Part shown: positions 23,001 through 31,653 of the stretch, piece by piece
Numbering within the stretch: the stretch's first letter is position 1
How the letters are laid out: every line of letters begins with the position of its first letter
From: Luidia sarsii
Lineage: Eukaryota; Echinodermata; Asteroidea; Paxillosida; Luidiidae
DNA length: 64,000 bases
Assembly (NCBI GenBank): GCA_949987565.1
Contig: OX465110.1
Coordinates: 16,966,394-17,030,393 of the forward strand
Reading direction: 5' to 3'
The notes under the pieces: model-generated
Told to the model about the DNA's origin: nothing
Seen by the model: only the letters and a program-made list of their open reading frames with translations
Databases searched by the model: none
Position numbers and translations under genes: made by a program

Positions 23001-23942
23001 TCCAAAACTGCTCAGAATGCACCACAGAGCATCTAGAATCCAAACCCCACGCCGTAAGGGCTTCGTGCTTCGCACTCGTAGTTTCATTCGGACATTTTCC
23101 TCTTTTCTTTTTTTAAATTCAAGAGTTGCATGCCTGTTCATTAATTTCTATGCTTGTTGCCATAACAATGACCCTTTTTTTTTATTATGTAGTGATTCAT
23201 TCAAGGAAGCATTGGATGGTGTGCCAGCATTGTCGGGTGAAGAAAGCAAAAGGTAGATACTCTGAAGTTTTAGTTTGGAATGACGATGTGTGAAGTGCTT
23301 GAAATCAGTGTTTCTTTTAATGTGAGACAGTTGTCGGGACAGGTTGTCTCTGCATTGGCAATCAAAAATGCACAATTACATACTGTGGAATTAACAACCT
23401 AGATAAGGCTTGAAGGTTTGCACGGTGGAAGTAACAAGTAGAAGGTTTGAAGTGACACCGTGTTACACATCTCTTTTGAGAAGGCGTGTGTGGCTCTGAA
23501 AAGAGCCAGTAACTCAACGATTGGGCAGTATGTACTCTACCCATCATCAATAAACAGTGACGACAAGCAGAGTAAACACTGCCCGAAATGTTGAGTTACT
23601 GGCTCTTTTCAGAGCCACACAATCCTCGAAAGCGATGTGTTACATGGTGTCACTGCAAACCTTCCACTTGAATCAAGAACCTACTATTAATTAGAGGACA
23701 TGGAATGAAAGATCTTGAAAAAACCCAACCACCGACCGCAGTGTGGCCTTCATAGAATGTACTGATAAATGTTTGACCCAAAAAAATCCCAAGCAATCAT
23801 GTGGAATTTTGAGTTATTTGACGGTGGACCGTGTCATCCCTGCAGATTTCTGGATGAGCTTCTGAACGTTTTCCGGACGGAGATGCGGTTTCAGCTGTCG
23901 TGCTTCACCACAGACTCCATGGACTCTGATCTCTTCTACTAG
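5064..23942 (+). CDS. EXOC2: Exocyst complex component 2 (SEC5), complete, 27 coding exons, 951 aa
   Basis: Subunit of the octameric exocyst that tethers secretory vesicles to the plasma membrane; SEC5 is an effector of Ral GTPases. Exons: 5064-5187, 5906-6076, 7017-7152, 7691-7731, 7961-8030, 8930-9057, 11003-11149, 11382-11527, 12053-12134, 13121-13223, 13652-13764, 14559-14630, 15616-15657, 16800-16924, 17060-17110, 17345-17517, 17974-18095, 18650-18720, 19120-19203, 19553-19612, 20237-20304, 20503-20572, 20899-21015, 21366-21507, 22423-22663, 23193-23252, 23846-23942. All phases join; the total is 2856 nt. The N-terminal IPT/TIG domain (about residues 9-97) keeps Thr13 and Arg29, equivalent to human Thr11 and Arg27 of the Ral interface. 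The rest matches the SEC5 helical body, e.g. [33 protein letters not shown]. Human EXOC2 is 924 aa; the extra length lies in an acidic linker (E244-E251) and the exon 12-13 linker. Exons 12 and 13 (14559-14630, 15616-15657) are the least certain. The start aligns with the human start; an in-frame upstream ATG at 4995 lies in a repeat. Confidence 0.95.
6355..7345. repeat. Three copies of ribozyme-like dispersed repeat family H2
   Basis: Copies at about 6355-6410 (+), 6640-6785 (core on -) and 7295-7335 (+), all in EXOC2 intron 2 or 3. They share GAAGGTTTGCACGGTGG, GGCTCTGAAAAGAGCC and a core in which GGGCAG pairs with CTGYCC, followed by GAAA-like bases. The copy at 7299-7330 reads TTGATGA-C-GGGCAG-loop-CTGTCC-GAAA. 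Confidence 0.65.
8215..8720 (-). mobile_element. LINE fragment, reverse-transcriptase C-terminal region, frameshifted
   Basis: The minus strand encodes [10 protein letters not shown] (about 8450-8420) and, after a frameshift, [26 protein letters not shown] (about 8385-8305). This is the C-x-C-G...QTM-x-H-L-L-x-C-P signature at the end of non-LTR retrotransposon ORF2. Stops and frameshifts show it is dead. It lies in EXOC2 intron 5. Confidence 0.75.
9086..9549. mobile_element. Tc1/mariner-like MITE with TA duplication
   Basis: The 464-bp element begins TGTGACCCGGCACAGC and ends with the inverted copy GCTGTGCCGGGTCACA. It is flanked by TA at 9084-9085 and 9550-9551. The inverted repeats extend through an ATGAGGAAT segment. 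It contains a poly-A tract but no transposase ORF, and lies in EXOC2 intron 6. Confidence 0.75.
9690..9845 (+). mobile_element. tRNA-derived SINE
   Basis: The GACTGGCGCCCCCACC head and GACTAGTTGATAATTTAGG are followed by a box A (GATAGCTCAGATGGGTG) and a decayed box B (TTTTGGATTCAGGTCGC). It is the same family as 30721-31075 and the inverted copies at 18240-18580. Confidence 0.75.
9850..11002. other. Rest of EXOC2 intron 6
   Basis: Unique-looking intron sequence, apart from a box-B-like GGTTCGAATCCC at about 10413-10424 that probably belongs to a decayed tRNA-derived SINE. No exon recognised. Confidence 0.5.
11545..11710. mobile_element. Inverted-repeat MITE ending GGATTTCACAAAGCC (copy 1 of 3)
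   Basis: The left end resembles, and the right end matches, the complement of GGATTTCACAAAGCC. The interior has CGTAAGTTGAGTTATGATGC and CCTATCACAAC. Related copies lie at about 38155-38300 and 62290-62460. Confidence 0.6.
12264..12867. repeat. Duplicated intron repeat plus poly-G tract
   Basis: Two diverged copies of a roughly 240-290 bp unit (12264-12492 and 12517-12813) share GACTTCCGGAAATTT, CTGAAGGGCGCCTGCACCCC, CACTCGCAGTCGC and GATTGGCCTTCGGT. An inverted fragment of the unit lies at about 36805-36890 in the AP1G gene. A G run of about 20 follows at 12847-12867. Confidence 0.75.
13300..13581 (+). mobile_element. LINE fragment, end of ORF2
   Basis: 13411-13581 reads in frame [21 protein letters not shown], then a FKRNVNSYL segment and a TAG stop. 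The pattern R-Y-x-x-x-F-F-P-R-x-x-x-x-W-N-S-L-P...F-K-x-x-x-x-x-Y-L is the usual C-terminus of several non-LTR retrotransposon clades. It is truncated at its 5' end and lies in EXOC2 intron 10. Confidence 0.75.
13940..14296. repeat. CCCAA pentamer array 1
   Basis: About 340 nt of CCCAA with interspersed CCTAA and CTCAA variants. Almost no G on the plus strand, so the complement is a G-rich GGGTT array. It lies in EXOC2 intron 11. Confidence 0.95.
14297..14535. repeat. 19-bp minisatellite TCTCACAGTCGGAGATTAG
   Basis: About 12 units with GGAG/GGCG and TCTC/TCAC variants. It directly follows the CCCAA array and ends about 25 nt before EXOC2 exon 12. Confidence 0.95.
14866..15192. repeat. CCCAA pentamer array 2
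   Basis: Same pentamer as array 1 on the other side of EXOC2 exon 12, with a pure run at about 14968-15030 and a more degenerate part to 15192. Confidence 0.95.
16367..16680. repeat. tRNA-Ser/Leu-like SINE followed by an H2 repeat
   Basis: 16373-16437 has GGGGCGAGTGGGTAAGAC (box-A like, type II tRNA) and CAGGTTAGAATCCCTG (box B). 16555-16675 is an H2 copy with the ribozyme-like core on the minus strand: CTGACGA at 16665-16659, GGGCAG/CTGCCT stem, then GAAG. Both lie in EXOC2 intron 13. Confidence 0.6.
17526..17720. mobile_element. MITE with GGGCCCAATTTCA end, copy 1
   Basis: GGGCCCAATTTCACAGAGC, CTTAAGCGTGAGAATCTGCT, CTTCCTCGTGTAAGCAG and TTAGCATGAAACAA are shared in order with 41787-42016. 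That copy also shows the inverted right end. This copy's right end is lost. Confidence 0.7.
17753..17895. repeat. Ribozyme-like dispersed repeat family H1 (EXOC2 intron 16)
   Basis: GGTGATATACAAAAATGTTG, GACTAAAATTACC, GGGCCTGACGTTTCGATCC and CCTTTCTCAAAGGC occur in order. Further members are at about 26556-26675, 28690-28815, 36335-36510, 39845-40030, 40420-40560, 42385-42480, 53585-53770, 59943-60065, 60380-60440, 61263-61427 and 63335-63440. Confidence 0.85.
18240..18580 (-). mobile_element. Two tandem antisense tRNA-derived SINE copies
   Basis: Both have GAGCTATCCA (complement of box A) and GACTGGCGCC-type heads read on the minus strand, at about 18250-18400 and 18430-18575. They lie in EXOC2 intron 17. 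Confidence 0.8.
21016..21290. repeat. Irregular ~52-bp minisatellite starting at the donor of EXOC2 exon 23
   Basis: Repeated GGATACCGGTTAAATGTCC, ATTCAGCCAATGCA and CATTGACACCAG units. The first, diverged unit (GGGTACCTGTTAAATGTCC) begins 7 nt into the intron. Confidence 0.8.
21612..22200. repeat. ~90-bp tandem array, 6-7 units
   Basis: Units run from GGCACTGTGGTTCACTGAAT through TCATTGCATCCACACAGTCC to GTATCAGTCAGCTGAATGCA. GGCACTG recurs at 21618, 21721, 21811, 21914, 22004, 22094 and 22188. Spacing alternates 90 and 103 bp because some units carry an extra C-rich insert. It lies in EXOC2 intron 24. Confidence 0.92.
22752..23136. mobile_element. CAGGCATG-ended DNA element, copy A, 6-bp duplication
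   Basis: The 385-bp element has CAGGCATGCAA/TTGCATGCCTG ends and is flanked by TTCATT at 22746-22751 and 23137-23142. The interior shares AAAATCTGTCACT, GCACCACAGAGCATCTAGAA and CGTAAGGGCTTCGTGCTTCG with copy B, which is inverted. End sequence and duplication size suggest a hAT-type element; the superfamily is not proven. Confidence 0.8.
23405..23680. repeat. H2 repeat arranged as a head-to-head palindrome
   Basis: GAAGGTTTGCACGGTGG...GGCTCTGAAAAGAGCC reads forward from 23411. It reads back as the complement from 23599 to 23673 (TTTTCAGAGCCACACAATCC...GCAAACCTTCCACTT). Two ribozyme-like cores face each other, one per strand. It lies in the last EXOC2 intron. Confidence 0.75.
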
Positions 23943-24320
23943 CCCCGTGGCTGAAGTGACTACCCATCCCTCAGCTACCAACTGTCAGTGGAACAGCAGT
24001 GACACGCTCCGGGACGCTGTTGGGATTCAAGAGCATCTCATCCTTTCGCATTCTTTCTTGCCAAATTTATTCCAGACTATAGACCCAGTAGACTAAGAGA
24101 AACTGGGTGGAATATGTATCTGTAGGTCTGTATGACACAGTAGCATACGCCAAAGAGTTGATGGTCAACAAGTGAAACTTTGTGGTAAAGTGCTGACTCC
24201 TTCGGGATTTGAAAAAAACAAAAAACCTGCGATTATACGAGCAGAGGTAGGTTTTGTTGATCCTAACCGATTGAACTCATTGTGCTCTTTCTGTTTGGCT
24301 CAGTGCTAATAATGTATATA

Positions 24321-24492
24321 CAGTGGAACGTCGCTATAATGAACGTCCCGGGATCCATGAAAATTCTTTGGTATAGCGGTCGTTCGTTATAGCAGGCCAC
24401 ATACTTTGTACACAAAAATCAGCAGCCAAAGGGCATGTTCGTTATAGCTGAATGTTCGGTATGTAGGCGTTCATTATAGCGATGTTCCACTG
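24321..24492. mobile_element. Tigger/pogo-like MITE in the EXOC2 3' region
   Basis: The 172-bp element starts CAGTGGAACGTCGCTATAAT and ends with the inverted ATTATAGCGATGTTCCACTG. It is flanked by TA (24319-24320 and 24493-24494). The CAGTGGAAC...TATAA end is characteristic of Tigger elements. It lies within the likely 3'UTR (AATAAA at 24893-24898 and 25729-25734). Confidence 0.85.
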
Positions 24493-25012
24493 TACTTCAT
24501 CGCCAAGTGTAAATCTGACCTAACGAAAATTGCCAAGTGTAAATCTGACCTAACGAGAATCGCCAGCTGGAATCTACTGCCAAAACACATGCTAGGCAAG
24601 ATAGGCAGTCATTCTAAGGAGCTACCACTGATATATTTGCATACATTCCTTTTCTGTTGGTTCCTCAGCTGTTTTCGAAGCCCCGGTTCATTGCTATGGC
24701 TGCACAAAGCATCAATTTGGCATCGACATCTAGAATATAAAACAGTGAAGTTTAAAAAAACTATAGTGTAAAATAAGAATGGTTATGTTATCATAATTAT
24801 AGGACCTAAAAGAAGCCCCCAGAACACCAGTGACATGTTGTGGTCTGAAGATCTTTCCGAACCCCTTCCCCCGCCAAATAAGAATAAAATAGTCCAGACA
24901 AAAGGCGCACTATATGCCATCAGTGCCAAAAAACTCCATACAACACAAACAACAGGAAAATATATGAGAAAATATGTGGTTTACTATGCCAAACCAAACC
25001 TGAAAGCATCAT

Positions 25013-25296
25013 TGTTTGCTAGTGTACAATGTCATAACTTTCGATAAAATGACAACTTGAAACTTGAACAGAGGATAACTTGACCCTAGAAAGTACCGGT
25101 AATCCTTATAAGCATTACTTTCTAATTATTCTAACCATGTACAGTGTATGCCAATGTTTGCTAGTGTACAATGTCATAACTTTCGATAAAATGACAACTT
25201 GAAACTTGAACAGAGGATAACTTGACCCTAGAAAGTACCGGTAATCCTTATAAGCATTACTTTCTGATTATTCTAACCATGTACAGTGTATGCCAA
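25013..25296. repeat. 142-bp tandem duplication
   Basis: 25013-25154 is repeated at 25155-25296 with a single visible difference (TCTAATTATT versus TCTGATTATT). It lies downstream of the EXOC2 stop, probably in the 3'UTR. Confidence 0.97.
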
Positions 25297-26149
25297 TGTT
25301 CTAAATCATGCTCCCGCATCATCATGTGTTATAACAACTATTACTTATATGTATATAAAGATTTGAGAAAACTATAAAGTGCAATTGAGTTAAATGAAAA
25401 ATATATTAGAAGTATAGTCTTGAGTGTAAGTTGTAACTTAACTTGGGTATGTCATTAACCACTAGAAGATAACCCGGACCTGGAATAATGTCATGATACA
25501 CATTGATAGCCTATGCCATTACAGTTTCTTTTTCTGACACAGATCATCCTTCCAAAGTTAGTTATTTGCCAGAACGTTTATGGGATTTCGTTAACTTTTA
25601 TACGAAATGTTTCAATAACAGGCACATACTTTCTAATTATTTTTTACCTGATTATGAACTTGTGTTGAAAAGGAAGTGATGGTGATTTTGTTTGTATTTT
25701 ACATTGAAAGAAATTGTAAATAAATGACAATTACATGATATATGAAGTACCCCGGTACTCATTCTTGATTGTGTTTATTTTGTGAAAGAATATCAAAAAT
25801 TAAGAGTGCCCTGTGTTGCAACCCATTTAATCAGATTGCAATTTTTTTGTGTTCCCTCTTTATTTGTTTCAGTGGAAACCAGACAATATCTTTTCATGCC
25901 TCTTTAGCAATGTAGAGCAATAAAAAAATAACTTGATAAGTAGATAAGCATGCTAGTATCTGTATGGCATGACTACAACGACTGTTAATGTTATAGCCTG
26001 TACTTTAGTGAAGGACAAGAACTCATAGCTCCATGAGCACACTAATTCCATCCAAAATGGCTCCGCTTAGCAGATTATCATTTTTGGGAGATTAATCAAC
26101 TGGTATATTGTAAAATAAGTTAAGCTCAAGGCAACCTGGGGGTATGCTC

Positions 26150-26520
26150 TTCAATTTCGTATGTAAGTTGGAGCATATCTGGCTTTAAATGAGGCCCTAT
26201 ATTTGGTTGAGAAGTTGAGAAGGTCCATCCCATTCCCAAAATCCTTGCAGAAATTCGGCTTGGATGGCTACACATTTTGGGGGTGTTTTTTTGTGGGGGA
26301 AATAGCAAAAAATCTAATCAGCTAAGGACACAAACAATTAAAGAATCCCAGACATGAAGGTCCAAACTACAATTTTCAGTACAGCTACAAGAACTTAGAA
26401 ACTTTTGGGTGTGGAATAATTGGCTTTGAATGTGGGTGTTTTTGTAAAGTGTAAAATGGGAGCTCGATTTAGTGTTCTGCACCCTTAATAGTCAAGGGCG
26501 CCATCTACAGTCCAAACTTA
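26150..26520 (+). repeat. Dispersed repeat family D, copy 1
   Basis: CCCAAAATCCTTGCAGAAAT, TTTTGGGGGTGTTTT, CAGCTAAG, GGTCCAAACTACA and GGGAGCTCGATTTAGTG occur in the same order at about 58085-58450. A partial antisense copy lies at about 29218-29405. Confidence 0.75.
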
Positions 26521-26555
26521 GCAAGCCTTGAGTTAAACAAACAAGAAATCAAACA

Positions 26556-26675
26556 TTTTCTCTGCCTTTGAGAAAGGTCCTGCTAGGATCGAAACGTCAG
26601 GCCCACTAAATTTTAGATTTACATTTTGGTAATTTTAGTCAGTAAGCAGTTTGCAACATTTTTGTATATCACCTT
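26556..26675 (+). repeat. H1 repeat with perfect 13-bp flanking duplication
   Basis: AAGAAATCAAACA stands at 26543-26555 and again at 26676-26688. Inside: CTTTGAGAAA (26566-26575), stem GGTCC/GGATC around TGCTA, GAAAC (26591-26595), GTC, then an AT-rich tail ending GTATATCACCTT. Confidence 0.85.
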
Positions 26676-27042
26676 AAGAAATCAAACAAATTGAGAAAAT
26701 TTCACTTGAAAATCCCCCATGTAAATGCAGGATTATGTTATGCCCATCAAGTTACGTGTATAACTCTTTTTACGTGTGCAGAGGATTCACAAAACGACAC
26801 ATTCCAATGCTAGCACACACTTTCTTGGAACCGGAACACAACGTTTCTTGCATATAGCAATTCATATGCTAACATACACTTGCTTGGAACCGGAAAACAA
26901 TGTTTCTTGCATATGTTGAATTTTTTTGTTGATTACATAATTTGGCAAACTGCGAGTGCTAAGCGAGTGAAAGTGACTGAACGTCGGTTCTCGACGTTTC
27001 TCTTTGCTCTTTTTCTCACTCGAAGGATTAAATGTTGACAGT

Positions 27043-30000
27043 ATGCTCGTTATCCTAGGTAAGTAGCATTTTTAAGTCATCTGATCGAGAAATATCCGAC
27101 TTTTTCTTGTAAATTCACGGTGCACTTGAGTGCAGTCAGTGCACGTCAACTGCACAGTGCAGTCCACTTGTAATTTGTATAATGTAGAATAGGTTTCACC
27201 ACTATTGTCTAGATTGTACAATTTCGTAAAAAAATGTCCCTTTGCTGTAGGCGGAGGAAGTGGTTTCATCGGATCAGCCGTGAGACGAGTACTTCTCCAG
27301 AGAGGGCATGGTGTCTTGCTCGTATCAAGGTCTCCAGGCAAGGACAAGATCACATGGGTAAGAAAGGTTACCATGGTAATGCTTCAAGTGTCAGTGATTA
27401 TCAACCTCCCTTTTCCTTCCTACGATTTCTTGACATAGCAGCTATTGCCTATTGCCTTGGTGTAGCCATCAATATGTAACATGTTTTACTTGTAACACTA
27501 ACTTCTCTGTTGTTACTGTACCTACGCGTTAGACGCACATGTCTGTAGTGTTAGAGTGTAAGTGTTGAAAAAGTTGGATTTAATTTTTTTTTTCCAGTCC
27601 AGTAATCTTTCTCACACTAAACTTAGCTAAGATAGTTTTAAATAAGAAAGAACGAAATGCACCTTTGGCTTTACCGTTCAGAATTTGTTGCCGTTAGTTT
27701 TACTCATTATAGTGAAGACTTTCCCTGTCTGAATTAATTTGTGTATAACTTCTATGGCAACCAATGGATTAACTTCTATGGAAGCTGTTGGTTACTGGCT
27801 GCAGATGATCTCAGCTCATACACCAGTCCTGTGTACATATTTTCCAGCCATAGCTGATGATTCTTAGATACAGCCTGGCCACAGTCTTAATAACTTGCGT
27901 CATAAAATTTGTTTTTGATGCAGAACCAGTTACGAGATGGCGGCTTGCCAGACTGCGATGCCGTGGTCAGCCTGTCTGGAGAGAACATCCTGAATCCCCT
28001 CAGAAGGTTTGAAGTCTTCACCCTGAACCCCATTTCCCCAATCCTGCTCCTTCGCTGAAATTTCATGGCGCTACGCAGAATTCTGCGCTTACGGGACACT
28101 GTAAGTGCAGAATTTTATTTCATGGATCGCGTTAGCAAGGATTTTGTGCTGAAAGAGCTAGTGCTGAAATTCTGTGCTCTTAACGGTAGGTTTTGCGTAC
28201 GAAAGAACAACAGGACGACCTGAACTTCAAAGGCGACCTAATTTGCGAAAATGCAACGATTAGCAGACGGCAACGAAAAGATTTCCTTTTCATTCCAGGC
28301 AAGGAAGTAATTCATGCATGCACAGAGTGAATCATTTTTTCCTTTTGGAAGCCCCCCAAAAAATATTGGCCGTGGCGTGACATAGGAATTTTTGTTTCCG
28401 TGAGTGCCAATTCTACGCTTATGGTAAGCAGAGCCATGGCATTGGGCTCTGCACTAGATGCCTGATGCCTCGAATGCAACATGGAGCTTTTTGAGCCGGT
28501 TAAGTCCTGAGTCAATCTTATTGCTCTCCATAATTAATGTCTTCTGTATAATTATGGTCATTAGCCTCCTCCTCCCTGACTGTCGGAAAGATGAGGCTTA
28601 AGATCATCTGAAGTCTCGGTAGATTTTTAGGGTCACGAAAAATTGTGCCGAATTTCTCAAGTTTAGTGAAGATTTCTTTCTCCAAAAAAAGTAGAGGGCC
28701 TAAGATTTCCATCCTAGCGGGGCCTTCAAGACAGGCTGTGATAGGATAAAAACGTCAGAACCTCTACTTTTTTGATATTTGAATTTAAAAAAAAAAAATT
28801 TAGTCATTAAGAGAACTTTAGCCAGATTTTTGTGTGTTTCTTTAAAATATTACTTTCTCAGCAGCATCAAAAATACACAATATCACACGATCCTCAACCA
28901 CCTTATATTGTCTCATAAATCCTTCAAAAACTTGCTGTTGTAGATGGACGGAGTCGTTCAAGAAAGAGGTGGTTGACAGTCGTGTGAAGACCACTACAGC
29001 TCTAGCCAGGGCAATCACTGAGTCCAGCAACCCACCCAAGGTCTTTGTGTCTACCTCTGGTGTCGGTGAGCAGATGAGCAAGCTTCCCCAACAAGGGTGC
29101 AGATACACATAATCAAGCTCCCTTAGAACATCATACAAAACCACTCACTTTCAAGGCACCCCCCAAAAAAAACCCAAAAACCAAAACAATTACATACCAA
29201 AAAGTCCCTTTTGTTCTTGTGGCTGTACTGAAAATAGTAGTTTGAACCTTCATCTCTCAGATACTTTTCAATTTGTGTGTTCGTAGCCAGTTGGACTTTC
29301 TGCTAATTTCCCTCAGAAAACCCCCCCCCAAAAAAAATATGTACATTATGTAGCCGTTCAAGCCAAATTTCTGCAAGGATTGTGGGAACCATCCCTCCAT
29401 TTCCACAGCCAAAAAGCAGCCACATTTAATGAATTTCCTGAATTACACAAACAAATTGAACCCACAAGTTGTCTTCAGCATCACCTATTCTACGATATAT
29501 TAGTTGATTAGCCTCCAAAGACACCATTTTTAGAAAAAAAGTTGTGGCTCTACACTTAATGATAATCAGCTTGGCGGAGCCATCTGGGATCGGATTGGTG
29601 TTCTGCAATCTGCATCCATAGACCTTCTGCATAGCACTCTCAGGAAGGTCAAAAGAGAATAGCTCACTGGCCAATTCTGTGTGCACAACACAGCTCCACT
29701 GTTGCAGCATCATTTTACCTCCAAGATCCTGCATTGTGATGTCACTACATAAGATCTAGATCCAGGCATGCAACTCTTGAATTGTAAAAAAAAAAGAGAG
29801 GAAACTGGGAGCGCGAAGCACGAAGCCCTTACGGCGTGTGGTTTGGGCCATGACTTAAGGGCCCGGGAAAATTTTGGATTCTAGATGCTCTGCGGTGCAT
29901 TCTGAGCAGTTTGTGACAACTTATGACTTTAAGCTGAGTGACAGATTTTAACCTTTTTCAAGGCATACATACACCCAGAAAATTGATATTTTGTTTTGTT

Positions 30001-31546
30001 TACACAAAATGAAAAGGAAACATCAAAGTGTTTAACCTGATCTCAGCATGTGTTTTAATAATAGTTAGGGGAGAAGAAAAATCCAGATGCATTTTTTTTT
30101 TTTTTTTTTTTACGTGTTTTTTTTTTACGGCCGAATAAAAAAAACGCAGAAATCCGCGATCCACGGGAAATTTGCATGCCTGTAGATCAGACTTAGATGT
30201 AGCAGACAGAATTGAAGGGAAATTGACAGAAGTCTCCTCTTTTCCTCAGGCTACTATGCCCCTAGTCTGACGGCCGAGTACACGGAGGATAGCCAGGGTG
30301 GGGATGGTGACTTCTTGGCCAGACTTTGCACCGACTGGGAGGCCAGCGCTAAGCTGCCGGAGAGCCTCAGTCACGTCAGACAAGTGGTCATACGTTCAGG
30401 TAAAGGACTGCGCCTGAGTTTCCAAAATAGCAAGGTGTCAATGAAAGTCCATTGAAATTGGACAATTAGGAAGTTGGGGAGAAAGGTTGAATAAAACTGG
30501 GAATTGTCTTCGCATTTTTCATTTCTGAAAAGGCATTATAGGTGGGTGATGTGAAGAGCACGAGTGATGCTGAATTGCTAGACTTTCATAACCAAAGATA
30601 GTTTCATGAAATTAATTCTTTTGCAGTAGCCAGGTTTACAATAATTGGTTGTTTGCATCTGAAAGAAAGCAGGGGGTGTGATCCCTGGAGATACATGGCA
30701 GTTAATGGTTTGTTTTATATTTGCTTCTGACTGGCGCTTCCACCCCGGCAAAGACTAGTTGACTATTTGGGAAGCCACCATCTAAGGGCTGGATAGCTCA
30801 GATGGGAAGAGCACTGGTACATAAAACCAGAGGTCTCGGGTTCAAATCCCGGCAAAGACTAGTTGTCTATTTGGGAAGCCACCATCTAAGGGCTGGATAG
30901 CTCAGATTGGAAGAGCGCTGGTACGTACAACCAGAGGTCTCAGATTCAAATCCCGGCAAAGACTAGTTGACTATTTGGGAAGCCACCATCTAAGGGCTGG
31001 ATAACTCAGATTGGAAGAGTGCTGGTACGTACAACCAGAGGTCTCAGGTTCAAATCCCGGTCCAGTCAAAGCCAAATGGCTAAATCTGACAGTGATGCCG
31101 AGTCCTGTCAACCTGTGGTTTTTTTTTTTTTTTCAGGCGTCGTTTTGGGTCGTGAAGGTGGTGCAGTCCAGCAGATGATCTGGCCTTTCTGGCTGGGTCT
31201 GGGAGGCACCATAGGTTCGGGCAGTCAGTACTTCCCCTGGATCCACCTGGAGGACCTAGCCGGCCTCTTTGTCCACGCCCTGGAGCAGCCCCACACCCCG
31301 CCCGTCCTCAACGGCGTGGCACCGACGCCCGTCACCAACCACGCCTTCACCAAGGCCTTCGGCAGGGCACTGGGCCGGCCGACACTCATCCCCGCCCCGG
31401 GCTTTGCCATCAGGATGGCCTTTGGAAGCGAGAGAGCCGTCATGCTCCTGGACGGGCAGAAGGTGCTTCCCAAGAGAACTTTGGAGAGCGGTTATACGTT
31501 TAAGTATCCTACCATCCAGGAGGCATTGAACAGCATCACAAGCTGA
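27043..31546 (+). CDS. SDR39U1: Epimerase family protein SDR39U1, complete, 6 exons, 295 aa
   Basis: Atypical short-chain dehydrogenase/reductase predicted to bind NADP(H). The physiological substrate is not established. Exons: 27043-27058, 27251-27357, 27924-28006, 28944-29065, 30250-30399, 31137-31546; total 888 nt, all phases consistent. The first exon encodes only five residues plus one base, so the start is small but fits the family, whose proteins begin M-x-V-L then the glycine loop. The Rossmann motif GGGSGFIG is at residues 6-13, followed by VSRSPGKDKITW, GENILNPLRRW, TSGVGYYAPS and SGVVLGREGGA. The C-terminal DUF1731-type region (about 245-293) has LGRPTLIPAP, MLLDGQKVLP and a final AL-x-x-I. 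Length equals the human protein. AATAAA at 31648-31653 is a likely poly(A) signal. It converges on the AP1G gene. Confidence 0.94.
28690..29405. repeat. Decayed H1 copy and antisense family D fragment around SDR39U1 exon 4
   Basis: 28690-28815 has a decayed H1 motif (CCATCCTAGCGGGGCCTTC, TTTAGTCATTAAG). 29218-29405 is the complement of the family D segment with TTTCTGCAAGGATTGTGGGA. The coding exon 28944-29065 lies between them. Confidence 0.55.
29763..30182. mobile_element. CAGGCATG-ended DNA element, copy B, inverted relative to copy A
   Basis: 420 bp with CAGGCATGCAA and TTGCATGCCTG ends, flanked by TAGATC at 29757-29762 and 30183-30188. Its 3' half matches copy A's 5' half in reverse. 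It lies in SDR39U1 intron 4, 60 nt before the acceptor. Confidence 0.82.
30721..31075 (+). mobile_element. tRNA-derived SINE with the tRNA module repeated three times
   Basis: A CTGGCGCTTCCACCCCGGC head is followed by three 104-bp units starting at 30751, 30855 and 30959. Each has GACTAGTTG, a box A (GGATAGCTCAGATGGG or AGATTGG; the third unit has GGATAACTCAG) and a box B (GGTTCAAATCCC or GATTCAAATCCC). The last unit ends GGTCCAGTCAAAG, 60 nt before SDR39U1 exon 6. Confidence 0.85.
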
Positions 31547-31653
31547 GGACTTTTTAGAGATAGTTGCTGCAATGGGTTTTGCAATATGCTGTACGGTAAG
31601 CAAGCATGCAGTGGGCCTCCATTAATGGTTACCAGAGATTTAAAGATAATAAA

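Noticed and set aside
30780..31075. Three tandem tRNA genes
   Set aside because: Boxes A and B are present, but the acceptor stem and anticodon arm do not form a proper cloverleaf, and the flanks match dispersed SINE copies.
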